A DNA stretch of 64,000 nucleotides from Adhaeribacter pallidiroseus (GCF_003340495.1 NZ_QASA01000001.1:3906001-3970000); one strand, 5' to 3'. Shown: positions 16,858 to 27,033, counted from the first letter of the stretch. The notes: generated by a model not told the origin, from the sequence alone. Numbers and translations are program-made.

Positions 16858-17037
16858 ATGGGTCGTTTAAAACCAGCTATACTAAAACAAATAAAGCAAA
16901 GAGAACCATCAAAGAACCCTAGGTTCATTATTGAAAAGGGAGGTGATCTAGTGCGCCACATACCCCAGGACCCGAGTTTGCGCGGTAGCCTAACTAAGTC
17001 TAATACTTATAAACCGGAATCTAATGGTTTAGATTAG
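16858..17037 (+). CDS. Small basic hypothetical protein (59 aa)
   Basis: ATG 16858 to TAG 17035-17037 encodes MGRLKPAILKQIKQREPSKN followed by PRFIIEKGGDLVRHIPQDPS and a short tail. It is codirectional with the replication genes and lies 37 bp after the DUF6371 stop. The sequence is protein-like and basic at the N-terminus. Function unknown. Confidence 0.5.
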   Translation: MGRLKPAILKQIKQREPSKNPRFIIEKGGDLVRHIPQDPSLRGSLTKSNTYKPESNGLD

Positions 17038-17085
17038 AATGAAAATATTATTTAAAAAGTGGGGTATCGAAAAAAGTGTAGCACA

Positions 17086-17424
17086 ATGGGAGTTGAGTAT
17101 CGAAACGGGAAACCGTATCTGTATAAAAAGGTAAGAAAGAACGGAAAAGTTATTTCCGAATATGTATGTGGGGGCGCCTTGATTTGGGCCCTTGTTGACC
17201 TTCAAGAGTACGACCAACTGAAAAATAATGAGATAAAAGAAGCTACGCGGAAGGAAAAAGACCTGCAACTGCAAGCAGATCGAGAAATATACATGCTGGA
17301 GAAATCCTTAAAAGAAATAATGAATCAAGTAGCTGTAGCTAACGGCTACCATAAACTTAACGGACAATGGAGAAGGAAACGCCAAAAACAACGGAGAGTA
17401 AAACCCGATTCGACCAACTACTAA
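17086..17424 (+). CDS. Hypothetical protein of the mobile element
   Basis: About 112 residues from ATG 17086 (MGVEYRNGKPYLYKKVRKNG); an upstream in-frame ATG at 17059 is less natural. An N-terminal beta-rich part is followed by a basic coiled-coil region (about 50-90) and a Lys/Arg-rich tail. It overlaps the next gene by 58 bp in another frame. Function unknown. Confidence 0.6.
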   Translation: MGVEYRNGKPYLYKKVRKNGKVISEYVCGGALIWALVDLQEYDQLKNNEIKEATRKEKDLQLQADREIYMLEKSLKEIMNQVAVANGYHKLNGQWRRKRQKQRRVKPDSTNY

Positions 17425-17894
17425 AACTTTGTAATGATCACGAAAACCCCAATGAAGAATACAGGGAAGAATTACATGATCTTATTCATTCTAATCAGGA
17501 CTTTAGAAAGCGCATGCAACTTCATGAGGGCTGGTATCCTATGGTGTTGAGAGCGAGGATTGAAAAACTAAATTTTAGCGATACGCTGAAGGAGGTGCTT
17601 TATGTAAAATGTGCTCAGCTTCGAGAGGAGCTAGGTTATGCAACTTCTAATAAATTGGAAAAGCTGGCAATTGAGCAGATCGTCCTTTGTTGGGTTAACC
17701 ATCATCACACTGACCTTGGTCATGCGGATAATCTTACTAAACCTCATAGTAAGGACATTGGTTTGTATTGGGAAAAACGGTTAGCATATTCCAGCCGGCG
17801 TTACGAGCGGGCTTTAGAATTGCTTTCTAAAATGCGGAAAATGAAATTGGTTGTTCAAGTAAATAACGCCACTAATCAGATTGTAAGCAATTAA
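17367..17894 (+). CDS. Hypothetical helical protein of the mobile element
   Basis: 175 residues (MEKETPKTTESKTRFDQLLK ...), helical and charged, with a central IEQIVLCWVNHHHTDLGHAD and a basic C-terminal SSRRYERALELLSKMRKMK. It overlaps the upstream gene, so the two were probably cotranscribed. I do not recognise the family with certainty. It ends 16 bp before the convergent KAP gene stop. Confidence 0.65.
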   Translation: MEKETPKTTESKTRFDQLLKLCNDHENPNEEYREELHDLIHSNQDFRKRMQLHEGWYPMVLRARIEKLNFSDTLKEVLYVKCAQLREELGYATSNKLEKLAIEQIVLCWVNHHHTDLGHADNLTKPHSKDIGLYWEKRLAYSSRRYERALELLSKMRKMKLVVQVNNATNQIVSN

Positions 17895-17910
17895 CCATTA
17901 ACTACAATTA

Positions 17911-20159
17911 TTAGGTTAGCTCACTTTTATTTTTATACCAATATACGAATTGATGAATTAGGTTTTCATCTGTCTGCAAATGGTTAAGACTTATATAGGT
18001 CTCAACAGTTAAAGTTGGGACCCTTAGGAGCTTACATATAGTTTTATAAATAACACTTGGATCAAGAATTTTAATTAACCAATCATAAGATTGTTCATTG
18101 AAATCGCCATAAAAAGGTTCAGGATGGGCTGAGCTGTGAATAAATGGAACAAAGACCTTGAGTAAGTATCTTACAGTGTCTGGCTTTAATTCCAAGTGAT
18201 CTGATACATATTCAAATAATGCAGTTTTATCAAATTCAATTGCTAAAACCTCTAACATAAACTTAGATTCATAAGTATAAGTCTCCCAAATTGGTTTAGG
18301 AGATGAATTCTTTTTAGCTCGATCAATTAGATTTCCAGCCAGTTCTTTATTTTGCTCATGTTCAAATATTCTTCCTGCTTCATCTTGATCGTTCCTGCAG
18401 CAATCAAATACCTCATAAGCAAATCTAAATGAAGTTGACTCTTGTATAATCCATTTGACAAGATCAAATCTTAATTCTTCACCAACCTGGTTCTTTATTA
18501 ACTGAGAAATAAAAATTGCTGCCTGAGAGAATGGACTAGAATAACCAAAAATAGATCGATCATCACGTGGGAAATAATCGCCAAGCTGGCCAAATATTTT
18601 AACAAGAGCTACTGATGTAACATTGTCAAAGTTTTTCTCTTTAAATCTAAATTTTTGTAGGAAGTTTTTGGGCAAAGAAGATTTTAAGAGTTTAATTGTA
18701 GGTTCCACCATTTTGATATATTCCTCATGCCCAATTTTTTCCAAAAGAGAATCAAATTCTACATCGGATACATCACCTTCTATAACCGTGTAGGTGAAAT
18801 ATCTATTAAAATATTGATTTGATGATATTCTTTTTTGGATATATCGAGAATCTGAATTATTTCTACTCGAATCGTAAAACCATCCTTTCGCCCATACATT
18901 TTTCAAATTGGGGAATAAATCTATTAAAGCTCCTTTAGCATTTGCTACTTCGTCTAGGCTATATCCCTTGGCAAAGTATTCAAATAAGGACTTAAACTTG
19001 CTGGTCTTTTCATCTTCTTGCCCCTGTTTCCCTGAACGAACTTCATAATGACCTATAAAATACTCAGGTTGATTTCTAGCAAATTCATACATTTCAGGAT
19101 AAAATACTCGCAACGCTTCGACAAGAAGTAAATCTACATAATTAACTTCTCCCTTTAAAAGAGGTAAGGAAAATGATAAAGTGTTTCCATATCTAACTGC
19201 TAAGCGAGGGGTATTTAGTCTTATCAAGTAGTTTGATGAAAATTTATTTGCAAATTCTTTTAATTCTTGACCAGTCATCTCAATCCTACTAGTATTGATT
19301 GATTGCTCTACCAACTGAAAACAATAATCTTTAAGTGCTGAACTTTGAGCTAGTGGTAGCTTTAGTGGAATTTGAACAATTTTTTCTAGAAAATTTAAAC
19401 CAGCTTTTTGATCACCGGCCCCAAACCTCTCTCCTATTGCTGAGGCTACCATGTGCTCATCGAAAGAAAGGACATAAGTAGTGTATGCAAAATCTCCTGT
19501 TAATTTGACTAACCGGAAAATAGCATGAATTTCTGTTTTTTCGAGACGATCAATGTCATCTATAAAAATTATAATTCTTTTTCTATTATCGGTGAGTAGT
19601 TTCTCAATTCTTATTTTTAATTCATCAACATCAACATTGGAAAGTGCATTACCTATAGTTTCAGCCACTTCGCCTGCCCCAAAAACCGAAACTATTTTTC
19701 CATATTTTTGAATTATATCTCCAATTGATTCTTTTCTAGTTTTTAATGGCTCTTTTGGGTTATCCAATTTATATGCTACCCTCTTATACCAGCTCGTTAA
19801 ACCCTTTTGTTTTTCAGATTTGCTTAAAGTTTCCTCTGTCGTATTTTCAGGTATAGAGTCCTTTAATTCTTTTGCCAAGGTATTAAAAAAGGAAGTAAGG
19901 AGTGCAGCTTCATCCGTGAAGCGCCAAGGGTTAAAAGTAAAATGGATTATAGTACCCTTTTGGAAGTCAAGTTCGCGCTTTATGAAATTTAATACGGATG
20001 TTTTACCTTCCCCCAAGCACCATAAAGTCCAATAACAATACTATCGCTACTGTTCCTTTCTATTATGGTCTCGGCAATCCTTTTAGAGAAACTATATCTT
20101 TGAAATTTATCTTCATTCTCTTCATTAATTGGCTTATCTGATAAATATGTTTCTTCCAT
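17911..20159 (-). pseudogene. KAP-family P-loop NTPase, frameshifted in Walker A
   Basis: The longest open frame starts at 20016 with MGEGKTSVLNFIKREL, which is half a Walker A motif. The other half lies upstream in another frame from ATG 20159 (MEETYLSDKPINEENEDKFQ ... SIVIGLYGAWG). Adding one base to the C5 run at 20010-20014 restores GAWGEGKTSVL and about 750 residues. Walker B is IIIFIDDIDRL. KAP NTPases are often membrane-linked, and some act in phage exclusion, so a defence role is plausible but inferred. The loss is either a true inactivation or a homopolymer error. Confidence 0.82.
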
Positions 20160-20379
20160 TTAAAATAATTTGGTCTTTAAAATCTTAATATAAGTCATTA
20201 AACTGGAAAAACTAATACAAAAACCATAGCCATTACTCCAATTCTATTCTTAAAAACTTTTTAAAATCGACCTTCTAACAAAGAAAAAAGTGGCAATTAA
20301 TACAATTTAACTATCTAATTTACTGTATTTTAAACTAAATTTTACGTAAATTTAAGTAGGATAAAATAGAAGAAAGCGT
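20160..20379. other. AT-rich divergent intergenic region
   Basis: 220 bp between the KAP gene and the tape-measure gene, strongly AT-rich. It probably holds both promoters, but I see no exact TAnnTTTG box. Confidence 0.35.
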
Positions 20380-22791
20380 ATGGCAACATTAGCTAGTTTA
20401 AACGTTGTAGTAGGTGCGGAAATCCGGGCCTTTGAAACAGGTATGGGCCGGGTGGGTGACGTACTAGGGCAAGTAGGCCGGGAAGCTTCTGCTGCCGGTG
20501 CTAGTATCGGGGGCGCTTTAACTGGGGGCTTTGACAAGGCCGCGAACGCTGCTAATAACGCCGCTACCAGCTTTGCGAATGTAACAAAGAATTTTAAATC
20601 ATTAGGAAGTAGCATATCTTCGGTTGGTGAAGGTTTTACTAAATATTTAACCGCTCCTTTAACTTTGTTCGGTGTCGGTGCTGTAAAATCAGCCGGTGAT
20701 ACCGAAGCCTTAAAATTAGGCTTAGAAGCGGTAACCGGTTCAGCAGAAAAAGCAGGCAAAAGATTTAAAGAACTCCAAGAATTAGCCAAGCTACCCGGAT
20801 TGGGTTTAGAGCAAGCCGTAGAAGCCGATATAAGTTTACAAGCCACCGGATTAGCAGCCGAAACCAGTGCCAAGTCTATTAAGCAGTTTGGTAATGCGAT
20901 TGCATCAGTTGGTAAAGGCCCGGAACAGTTAAAGCAAGCCTTGTACGGGGTACAACAATTAGCTAATACTGATTTTCCTTTAGGCGAGGATTTAAATATT
21001 ATCAAAGAAGCCGTTCCGCAAGTATCTAAGTTATTAAAAGAAGCTTTTGGTACTGCCCGTTCCGAGGAATTGCAAAAGTTAGGCGTTTCCTCGCAAGAAG
21101 TTTTAAGTACAATCCTAACCGGCTTAGAAAAATTGCCCCGCGTAGCCGGTGGCATCAATAATACATTTACCAATGTTTTTGATGGTATAAAGCAGAACTT
21201 GAGCGCCTTTGGTGAATCCATCGTTAAAAACTTAAATGTGCAGGCAATTGCCCAGGGCTTTTCTGCGGCATTAGATAGTATTACCAATGCCTTCACTAAT
21301 CTAAGCCCTAGCGTTCAAAAGGGTATTCTCGTTTTTGCTGGCTTGGCAGCGGCAATTGGCCCAATTGCTCTTGCAATCGGAGGGGTAATAAGTATATTGC
21401 CTACATTAGCGGCCGGATTCGCAGTAATAACAGGGCCAATAGGGTTAGCAGTTGGAGCGATAGCCGCAGGAGCGTACTTAATCATTTCAAATTGGGAATC
21501 CGTAACAGCCTACTTTAAAAATAGTGGATTAGCCTCCGTTTTTTCAGAATTAGGTAATGCAATTTCGGGTAGTATAAATGCTTTAGTTGACTACATTAAA
21601 GACTTTGCTAATAGTGTAAAACCTATTTGGGAGGGGGTAACAACTTTTCTAGGTTCAGCTTTAGGTCAAGGGTTAAAATTTGCAGGAACCGTACTAAGTT
21701 CTGCATTCAATGTATTTACCCGGGTTTTGCAAACTTTTGGTGCAGTATTTAGAGGTGATTGGCAAGCGGTATTTAATGGCATTGGTAATATTACTGTATC
21801 TGTTTTTAATGGAATTACTAAAATATTAACCGGTTTCGCTTCAGGTGCTATTCGCATTGTAGGCAGCATTGCAAAGGCATTAGGTACCAAAACTTTAGCT
21901 AACACTTTTGAAGGAGGCGCCGCCGCGGTTGAGAAATTCGGTAAAAGCTTGCAACTGGCTTACTACGGAAATGAAACCTTAGTAAAATCTAATGAATCAG
22001 TTGCAAAATCATTTGAACAAGTAACCAAAGCTGCTCAGCAGACTTTTATTCGTACTCCTAAAGTTGCCAAAGGTAAGGATCCTAAGAAGCAGGATCCGGG
22101 AATAAAAGACTTGAATTATCATTTATCTACTACTGGGTTTAATAAAGCGATAGATGATATTGAAGCTTTAAACGATAAAGTGGGTAATGGTAAAGGTTAT
22201 GAAGTACCTATAAAACTCTCTTTACCTCAAAATATTGCTGCTGAATTTGGTGCATTTAAAGCCAATATAGCCGCTCAAATGACCGGCGTAGGTGATGTAG
22301 TCTTGGAAACTACCGGCTTAGTACAACAAGCATTGGGTGACACCTTTGCTTTAATCGGAGAAACTTTAGGGCAGGCTATTTCGGGAAATTTCCAAGGTAT
22401 ACAGTCGTTTTTTAAAGGATTTTTAAATATAGTATTTGACTTTGCGGCAACTCTCGGTAAAACCTTAATCGGTTTGGGGCTAGCTACTTTAAGCTTAAAG
22501 CAATTAGGAATTAATCCTGTGGCCGCTGTCATAGCTGGAACCGCCTTGATTGCTTTGGCTGGTGCAGCGAAATCTTTACTGGGTAAAGGCCCTAACTTTT
22601 CTGGCGGTGGGAGTTCAGGTGGTGGTGGCTCTGCAACAGGTAGCCGGCCGGCCTACAATAGTCCGGCATCTGGCTCAAATTACCAAGCGCCGCAAAGTGC
22701 CACAAGTAGCACACAAGAATTTAAAATTAGAGGAACCGATTTAGTTGCCGTTATAAAACAAACTGCTTTTAATAAAGACCGCGTGGGGTAG
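20380..22791 (+). CDS. Phage tail tape measure protein (orphan)
   Basis: 803 residues. The N-terminal part is Ala/Gly-rich and helical (VGQ/EAS-type TMP start: MGRVGDVLGQVGREASAAGA). A conserved TMP segment follows at about 80-280 (LTAPLTLFGVGAVKSAGDTE ... FPLGEDLNIIKEAVPQVSKL). Hydrophobic stretches lie at about 310-375. The C-terminal end is Gly/Ser-rich. In phages it sets tail length and is injected with the DNA. No tail, capsid or portal gene is nearby, so this is a stranded or co-opted gene. The frame is fully open. Confidence 0.82.
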   Translation: MATLASLNVVVGAEIRAFETGMGRVGDVLGQVGREASAAGASIGGALTGGFDKAANAANNAATSFANVTKNFKSLGSSISSVGEGFTKYLTAPLTLFGVGAVKSAGDTEALKLGLEAVTGSAEKAGKRFKELQELAKLPGLGLEQAVEADISLQATGLAAETSAKSIKQFGNAIASVGKGPEQLKQALYGVQQLANTDFPLGEDLNIIKEAVPQVSKLLKEAFGTARSEELQKLGVSSQEVLSTILTGLEKLPRVAGGINNTFTNVFDGIKQNLSAFGESIVKNLNVQAIAQGFSAALDSITNAFTNLSPSVQKGILVFAGLAAAIGPIALAIGGVISILPTLAAGFAVITGPIGLAVGAIAAGAYLIISNWESVTAYFKNSGLASVFSELGNAISGSINALVDYIKDFANSVKPIWEGVTTFLGSALGQGLKFAGTVLSSAFNVFTRVLQTFGAVFRGDWQAVFNGIGNITVSVFNGITKILTGFASGAIRIVGSIAKALGTKTLANTFEGGAAAVEKFGKSLQLAYYGNETLVKSNESVAKSFEQVTKAAQQTFIRTPKVAKGKDPKKQDPGIKDLNYHLSTTGFNKAIDDIEALNDKVGNGKGYEVPIKLSLPQNIAAEFGAFKANIAAQMTGVGDVVLETTGLVQQALGDTFALIGETLGQAISGNFQGIQSFFKGFLNIVFDFAATLGKTLIGLGLATLSLKQLGINPVAAVIAGTALIALAGAAKSLLGKGPNFSGGGSSGGGGSATGSRPAYNSPASGSNYQAPQSATSSTQEFKIRGTDLVAVIKQTAFNKDRVG

Positions 22792-22958
22792 GTAAGAGTA
22801 TGATATATAATCCAACCCTATATACGGGCGGTGCTTTACCTCTAGCCAGTGCATGGCTTACTAAATAATCAACCAATGTCAGCAAACTATTGGGCTTGGT
22901 CTAATAAATAGGACACGCAAAAAAATCTTGACTTACCAACTAGATTTACTAATGCAGG
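22792..22958. other. Short region with debris after the tape-measure gene
   Basis: A 22-codon frame from about 22801 (MIYNPTLYTGGALPLASAWL) may be a truncated start of a lost phage gene. Nothing else is seen. Confidence 0.25.
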
Positions 22959-23402
22959 CTACTTTACTGAATAAGTAACCGGGTACTGACCGAAAGAATT
23001 AATTACTTTTAGAATATCCTGGTAAACAACCATATTCGGACTACCTTTCATTCCACCATATTGCCAGTCAGATAAATCGGTAGCTTTTGTACCGGCTAAG
23101 GGACTGGCTTTTATGCCTAATTTTAATCTTACCACGACTTGCCCACTATCTGATACGGATGAATTGACCACAAAAGTGCAGTTTAACCTACTTGTATCTT
23201 TTTGGCCGGTGCTAATAGTGTAAAATGTAGGATCAGACTTATCAATTGTGAAGCCGTTAGCGGCCAGGTGTTTACCCCAGGCGGTGAAAGCCTCAGCAAC
23301 GGGTAAGCTGGTGGCAATAGTGATCGTGTTATCTTTCTTGGCTTGCGCGTATGCGGATAAGGAGAATAAAACAAAGAATAAGAGGGTGCAGAATCTTTTC
23401 AT
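22959..23402 (-). CDS. Secreted hypothetical protein
   Basis: 147 residues with a clear signal peptide (MKRFCTLLFFVLFSLSAYAQ). The mature part is a single small alpha/beta domain (TIATSLPVAEAFTAWGKHLA ... QDILKVINSFGQYPV). I do not recognise the family. It is convergent with the tape-measure gene. Confidence 0.65.
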   Translation of the reverse strand: MKRFCTLLFFVLFSLSAYAQAKKDNTITIATSLPVAEAFTAWGKHLAANGFTIDKSDPTFYTISTGQKDTSRLNCTFVVNSSVSDSGQVVVRLKLGIKASPLAGTKATDLSDWQYGGMKGSPNMVVYQDILKVINSFGQYPVTYSVK

Positions 23403-24286
23403 TATGGGGAAATATTAAGGGAATGCCAATATATGGAAAAGAAATAGTCCAATCAATAAATACCATTAACAGTGATAAACCAGTTATACTGTAATGCTAG
23501 AATACTATTTTTAGTCTATGAGTTCTCGTCAAATGTAGAAGAATTAGTTGCTAGCATTTCGGCTCAAAATTTAACGAATTTAACGAGCTAAAAAGAACGA
23601 ACCACTTGCTAAGGTTTAACCATAATCCAATGAATCCAACTTGCTAAAAAGGACAAGTAGTGAAGCTAGCCAATTCGCATTTTGGATCCATCTTATTGAA
23701 TAAGTACGATTATAAATTCTCATAAGAATTGAGTTCTCTTGCATAATAAAAAGGGCCGGTTAATAGGATTGTAAAGAGTTTATGTAACCGTAAAAAAGGT
23801 GAGAAAAGGTGAGGAAAAACTACACACGCGTGTAGTAATGCAATAATTACCTGAAGAGTTGGCTACTGATCGGAACGGCAACAGCTTAAACGAACCGGCA
23901 AAGAACAACAACCACGGTTGGGACCCGCTTCGGTATGTGGCTTTAAATCACTTGCAGGTAGCCACCGCCCCTAACCGGATAATGTCTAGGAGTTTGGGGC
24001 AGAGGAGTAGTAACAGACATTATATGTGATTGATAATAGGAAAAGAAATAGGGATAGGGAGTTTAGGTAGAGTAAGGTAAAATATTTAAGGAGGCGGATC
24101 AGTTATAGGCGATTGGGAAGGGATATCTTTATAAAAATGGAGCATTCAGTATAGAAACGATAAATTTTTAATTTATTATTAGATAAATAGTTATAAAAAC
24201 AAGAAAATACTTAAATATAGGTATTGCGATGTAGGTTTTTTTCCTAATATTTAAGAATCGTTTAACTCTCAATTCTTAAATTTTTT
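23403..24286. other. 884-bp stretch without an intact gene
   Basis: It holds a terminase remnant at 23847-24029 and an AT-rich tail that probably carries the promoter of the alginate-lyase-like gene. ACACACGCGTGTAG near 23822 is a short palindrome. Nothing else is supported. Confidence 0.5.
23847..24029 (+). pseudogene. Phage terminase large subunit, C-terminal remnant
   Basis: A 60-codon frame with no start, directly after an in-frame TAA, reads LPEELATDRNGNSLNEPAKN then NNHGWDPLRYVALNHL. This resembles the end of phage terminase large subunits, where a D-x-x-G-N-x-L-x-x-P stretch is followed by NH-x-x-D-x-x-RY. The upstream ATPase and nuclease domains are gone. Confidence 0.5.
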
Positions 24287-25558
24287 ATGAAACACAATTT
24301 CCGCGCTAAGAAGGTAATCAGTATTGGATTGCTTTTTATTTTTACATTACTTAATGGTTGTAAGTTTGATACGGTTCCAGAGCCTATAGAAACGAATCAA
24401 ACAAATTCTTCTAACTTAACTAATTTTATTCATCCTGGTATTGTTAATACGCAAGCAAGTTTAAACTCGATCACTCAGCTTAATGACCCTTCAACGGCTC
24501 GTACTTCCTCCTATAACAACCAGGTAGCTGCATTTAACAACCAATTTGTTTACAGTGATGTTCAAGCTTATTTGAATGCGTTGCCAACTAATGCAACTGT
24601 AATGGTGAGAGCCACTGGCAGCGTACCCCTCTCAGTAGATCCACAACAAAGAGAAGGTACAATGAGGCAACATTCCGTGCTGGCATATTCCTACGCATTA
24701 GCTTACGTCCGGACCGGTCAATCCTATTTTGCAGATAGAGCAAAATTTATAATTAACCGATGGGCTTCCAAATTTGGTGAGTTTGATTACTACAAAGTTC
24801 ATGAAGATGGTAAACCGGATACACAAGATGAGCAAATGGCCCTACAAGCCGCTTGGGTAGCCCCAAATTTTGCGGCAGCCGCTGAAATTATAAGATATTA
24901 TAAAATAGGTGGAACTCAGGCACCCGTTGGTTTTTCCTCCACTGAATTAACGAATCTTGCTGCCTTTTTCAATACCCTCAATGGTTATCTAAATACATAC
25001 ATATTGGTAACCGGTCCCTTAAATGTAAGTGGTAAATTTCAAAATAAATACAAATCGAATTGGGGTACTTCTGCGGCTTATGCTCAAATGGCGATGGGTG
25101 TCTATTTAGAAAGTTCTACTATTTATCAGAGCGGTTATGATTACATTAAAGATTTAATGCCCTATGTAATAGCTAATGATGGTGCTATGCCAGAGTTTTG
25201 TACGACAGATTGTTGGCACCCCCAGTATACATTAACGGGTCTAGCATATGCAGCTGAAATTGCACGCATTCACAGTGATAATAGCATATTTGAATTCAAT
25301 AGTCGGCTTATGAACAAGGGATTTAATTATGCAGCGGATAGATATGATGGTGATGCTGATACCTGTCACGAATGTAGTACTGATACGTCAGATAATGGAA
25401 AACACAAAGAAGTTTATCCTGGCGTAGAACTGGGTTATCGGTATTATAATTTATCCAAAATAGGTACATTACGCACAGAATATGTTACTCATTTTGGCAA
25501 AGCAGATTATAACTTTTTTGGATTTACAACTTTTACTCATTATGGAGTAGCGCTATAA
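24287..25558 (+). CDS. Alginate lyase-family lipoprotein
   Basis: 423 residues with a lipoprotein signal (IGLLFIFTLLNGC, lipobox Cys at about 25). The body fits the (alpha/alpha) toroid of alginate lyases: QHSVLAYSYALAYVRTGQSY, then KSNWGTSAAYAQMAMGVYLE, then DCWHPQYTLTGLAYAAEIAR, which carries the conserved His. It would cleave uronate polysaccharides, probably in the periplasm or at the surface. It is cargo in the element with no polysaccharide-utilisation partners (no SusC/SusD) nearby. A rho-independent terminator follows. Substrate unproven. Confidence 0.8.
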   Translation: MKHNFRAKKVISIGLLFIFTLLNGCKFDTVPEPIETNQTNSSNLTNFIHPGIVNTQASLNSITQLNDPSTARTSSYNNQVAAFNNQFVYSDVQAYLNALPTNATVMVRATGSVPLSVDPQQREGTMRQHSVLAYSYALAYVRTGQSYFADRAKFIINRWASKFGEFDYYKVHEDGKPDTQDEQMALQAAWVAPNFAAAAEIIRYYKIGGTQAPVGFSSTELTNLAAFFNTLNGYLNTYILVTGPLNVSGKFQNKYKSNWGTSAAYAQMAMGVYLESSTIYQSGYDYIKDLMPYVIANDGAMPEFCTTDCWHPQYTLTGLAYAAEIARIHSDNSIFEFNSRLMNKGFNYAADRYDGDADTCHECSTDTSDNGKHKEVYPGVELGYRYYNLSKIGTLRTEYVTHFGKADYNFFGFTTFTHYGVAL

Positions 25559-25579
25559 ATCTTCAATAACAATATCATT

Positions 25580-25609
25580 AAAAAGCCACTCTTCCGGGTG
25601 GCTTTTTTA
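25580..25609 (+). terminator. Rho-independent terminator of the alginate-lyase-like gene
   Basis: AAAAGCCAC, a short loop and GGTGGCTTTTTT form a GC-rich stem followed by a T run, 22 bp after the stop codon. Confidence 0.85.
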
Positions 25610-25764
25610 TTAACCTAAAAATATAAAATCACAATCCTCTATATTTTCGCTGTTTATTCGGCTTGGGTCGCCATTTCTTATAAATCCATTCCCAAATGGT
25701 CCAGATGGCAATTATTACATAGATAAAAAGAATAAAAGCTATAGGTCATAACCACTATTTCATT

Positions 25765-26019
25765 TCAATAATCAATTAATTGGGTTAAATCTATTGTCTC
25801 CAGGTAGGGATCTAACATGTCTTGGTTGCTAAATCCTCTTACCATAAAGAATTTAGAAGTAGCCGTTTTGTACCAAATTTCAGCATAAAATTTACCTATA
25901 GCGTACAGAACAATACTGTAATCACCGCTGACACGAATTTGAATAAATTGACCTTGATCTAAAACAAGAGCTACTTTCTGCTCCTGATTGCACCGATTGA
26001 ATTGGACTATATTGAACAT
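25765..26019 (-). CDS. Small hypothetical protein
   Basis: 84 residues (MFNIVQFNRCNQEQKVALVL ...), with beta-rich segments and no membrane helix or signal peptide. No family recognised. Upstream, at 25620-25760 on the minus strand, a membrane-like reading frame (AFILFIYVIIAIWTIWEW) lacks a start codon and may be debris. Confidence 0.5.
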   Translation of the reverse strand: MFNIVQFNRCNQEQKVALVLDQGQFIQIRVSGDYSIVLYAIGKFYAEIWYKTATSKFFMVRGFSNQDMLDPYLETIDLTQLIDY

Positions 26020-26157
26020 GGCATATTAGTTTAATATATAAAATACTAAATATTATGCCATACTTTGCTTTGCTTCTAAAAAATAACTTAAAACAACCTT
26101 AATTATTATATTAATAGTACTATTTTGAATTAGAAATGAAACGGATGGGATTGCGAT

Positions 26158-26820
26158 TTAAATAGTGTCTTTTTTCCCTTCAATAAACCAAGAAGCCACA
26201 TAGGCGGTAAAGGTACCGAACAAACCCACTCCCACCGTCATTAGCAGCGCAGCAATAAGTCGGCCTTCGGTTGTTACCGGAAATTTGTCGCCATAGCCCA
26301 CGGTAGTTATAGTCACATACGCCCACCACAAGGCATCTTCCGCCGTCTTAATGTTACTATTGGGATCCGTTTCTACCTGAAGAATAGCAATGGCTGAAAA
26401 GATGACCATGAGCACGGCAATAGTGGCAACAGCGGAAAAGGTACCTTGTACTCTATTCTTAAAGATATGATTTACTAAGTGTTTTGTTGAACGAAATGCT
26501 CTTAAGATTCGCAGTAATCTTATCAGCCGGATAGCTCTACCAGCTCGTAAGAAGTCCACAGCGGGAATACTGGAAATCAGATCAATCCAGCCCCAGCGCA
26601 TAAATTTAATTTTATCTTCCGCCTGATAGAATCGGTAAGTAAAGTCAGCCAGGAAGAATACACAAATAGCATTATCTAGTAAGCTAAGTATTTGGGAGAT
26701 TTCAGTAGGTAGTTTAAAAACGGTTTCGATAACCAATGCACCCAGAACATAAATGGATAAAACTATGATCAATAAATTAAGCAATCCTAATCTAGGCTCC
26801 GTACTTTGAGGCTTTTCCAT
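26158..26820 (-). CDS. Voltage-gated-type potassium channel
   Basis: 220 residues. Six membrane segments are predicted, with an S4-like segment carrying regularly spaced Arg (RAGRAIRLIRLLRILRAFRS) and a pore loop with the K+ selectivity filter (TITTVGYGDKFPV). It is compact, with almost no cytoplasmic C-terminal domain. It sits in the inner membrane and conducts K+. It is cargo of the element and stands alone. Confidence 0.9.
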   Translation of the reverse strand: MEKPQSTEPRLGLLNLLIIVLSIYVLGALVIETVFKLPTEISQILSLLDNAICVFFLADFTYRFYQAEDKIKFMRWGWIDLISSIPAVDFLRAGRAIRLIRLLRILRAFRSTKHLVNHIFKNRVQGTFSAVATIAVLMVIFSAIAILQVETDPNSNIKTAEDALWWAYVTITTVGYGDKFPVTTEGRLIAALLMTVGVGLFGTFTAYVASWFIEGKKDTI

Positions 26821-26829
26821 TTATCCTAA

Positions 26830-27033
26830 ATGAACTATGCTGTTGAAGGTAATAAACGTGCGGCTAAGCTTTATTTTGATGTGATAGGTAAGCTTAATCT
26901 AAGTGATGAAAGCAAACCGGCTGTAATAAACCAACAGAATAACTACATTCAGCTCAACAGCATTTCTATTAGCCAAAATACGGTGAAGCAGTTGTAGCCG
27001 GAACAGATAAACCAGATTGAGTTAATTATATTT
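26830..27033 (+). pseudogene. Phage terminase small subunit remnant (possible)
   Basis: ATG 26830 gives 55 residues ending at TAG 26995 (KLYFDVIGKLNLSDESKPAV, then NNYIQLNSISISQNTVKQL). The same frame continues after the amber codon with PEQINQIELIIF, which looks like the usual end of small terminases (PEQ-x-x-QIE). The N-terminal DNA-binding part is missing. Assignment is by resemblance only. Confidence 0.35.

Noticed and set aside
20352-21296. Long minus-strand frame (314 codons)
   Set aside because: Antisense to the tape-measure gene, with low-complexity Pro/Ala/Ser composition typical of shadow frames in Ala-rich genes.
23760-23850. Possible CRISPR-like or RNA gene in the 884-bp gap
   Set aside because: No regular direct repeats with spacers and no tRNA-like cloverleaf; only short AT-rich repeats and a terminase-like tail.
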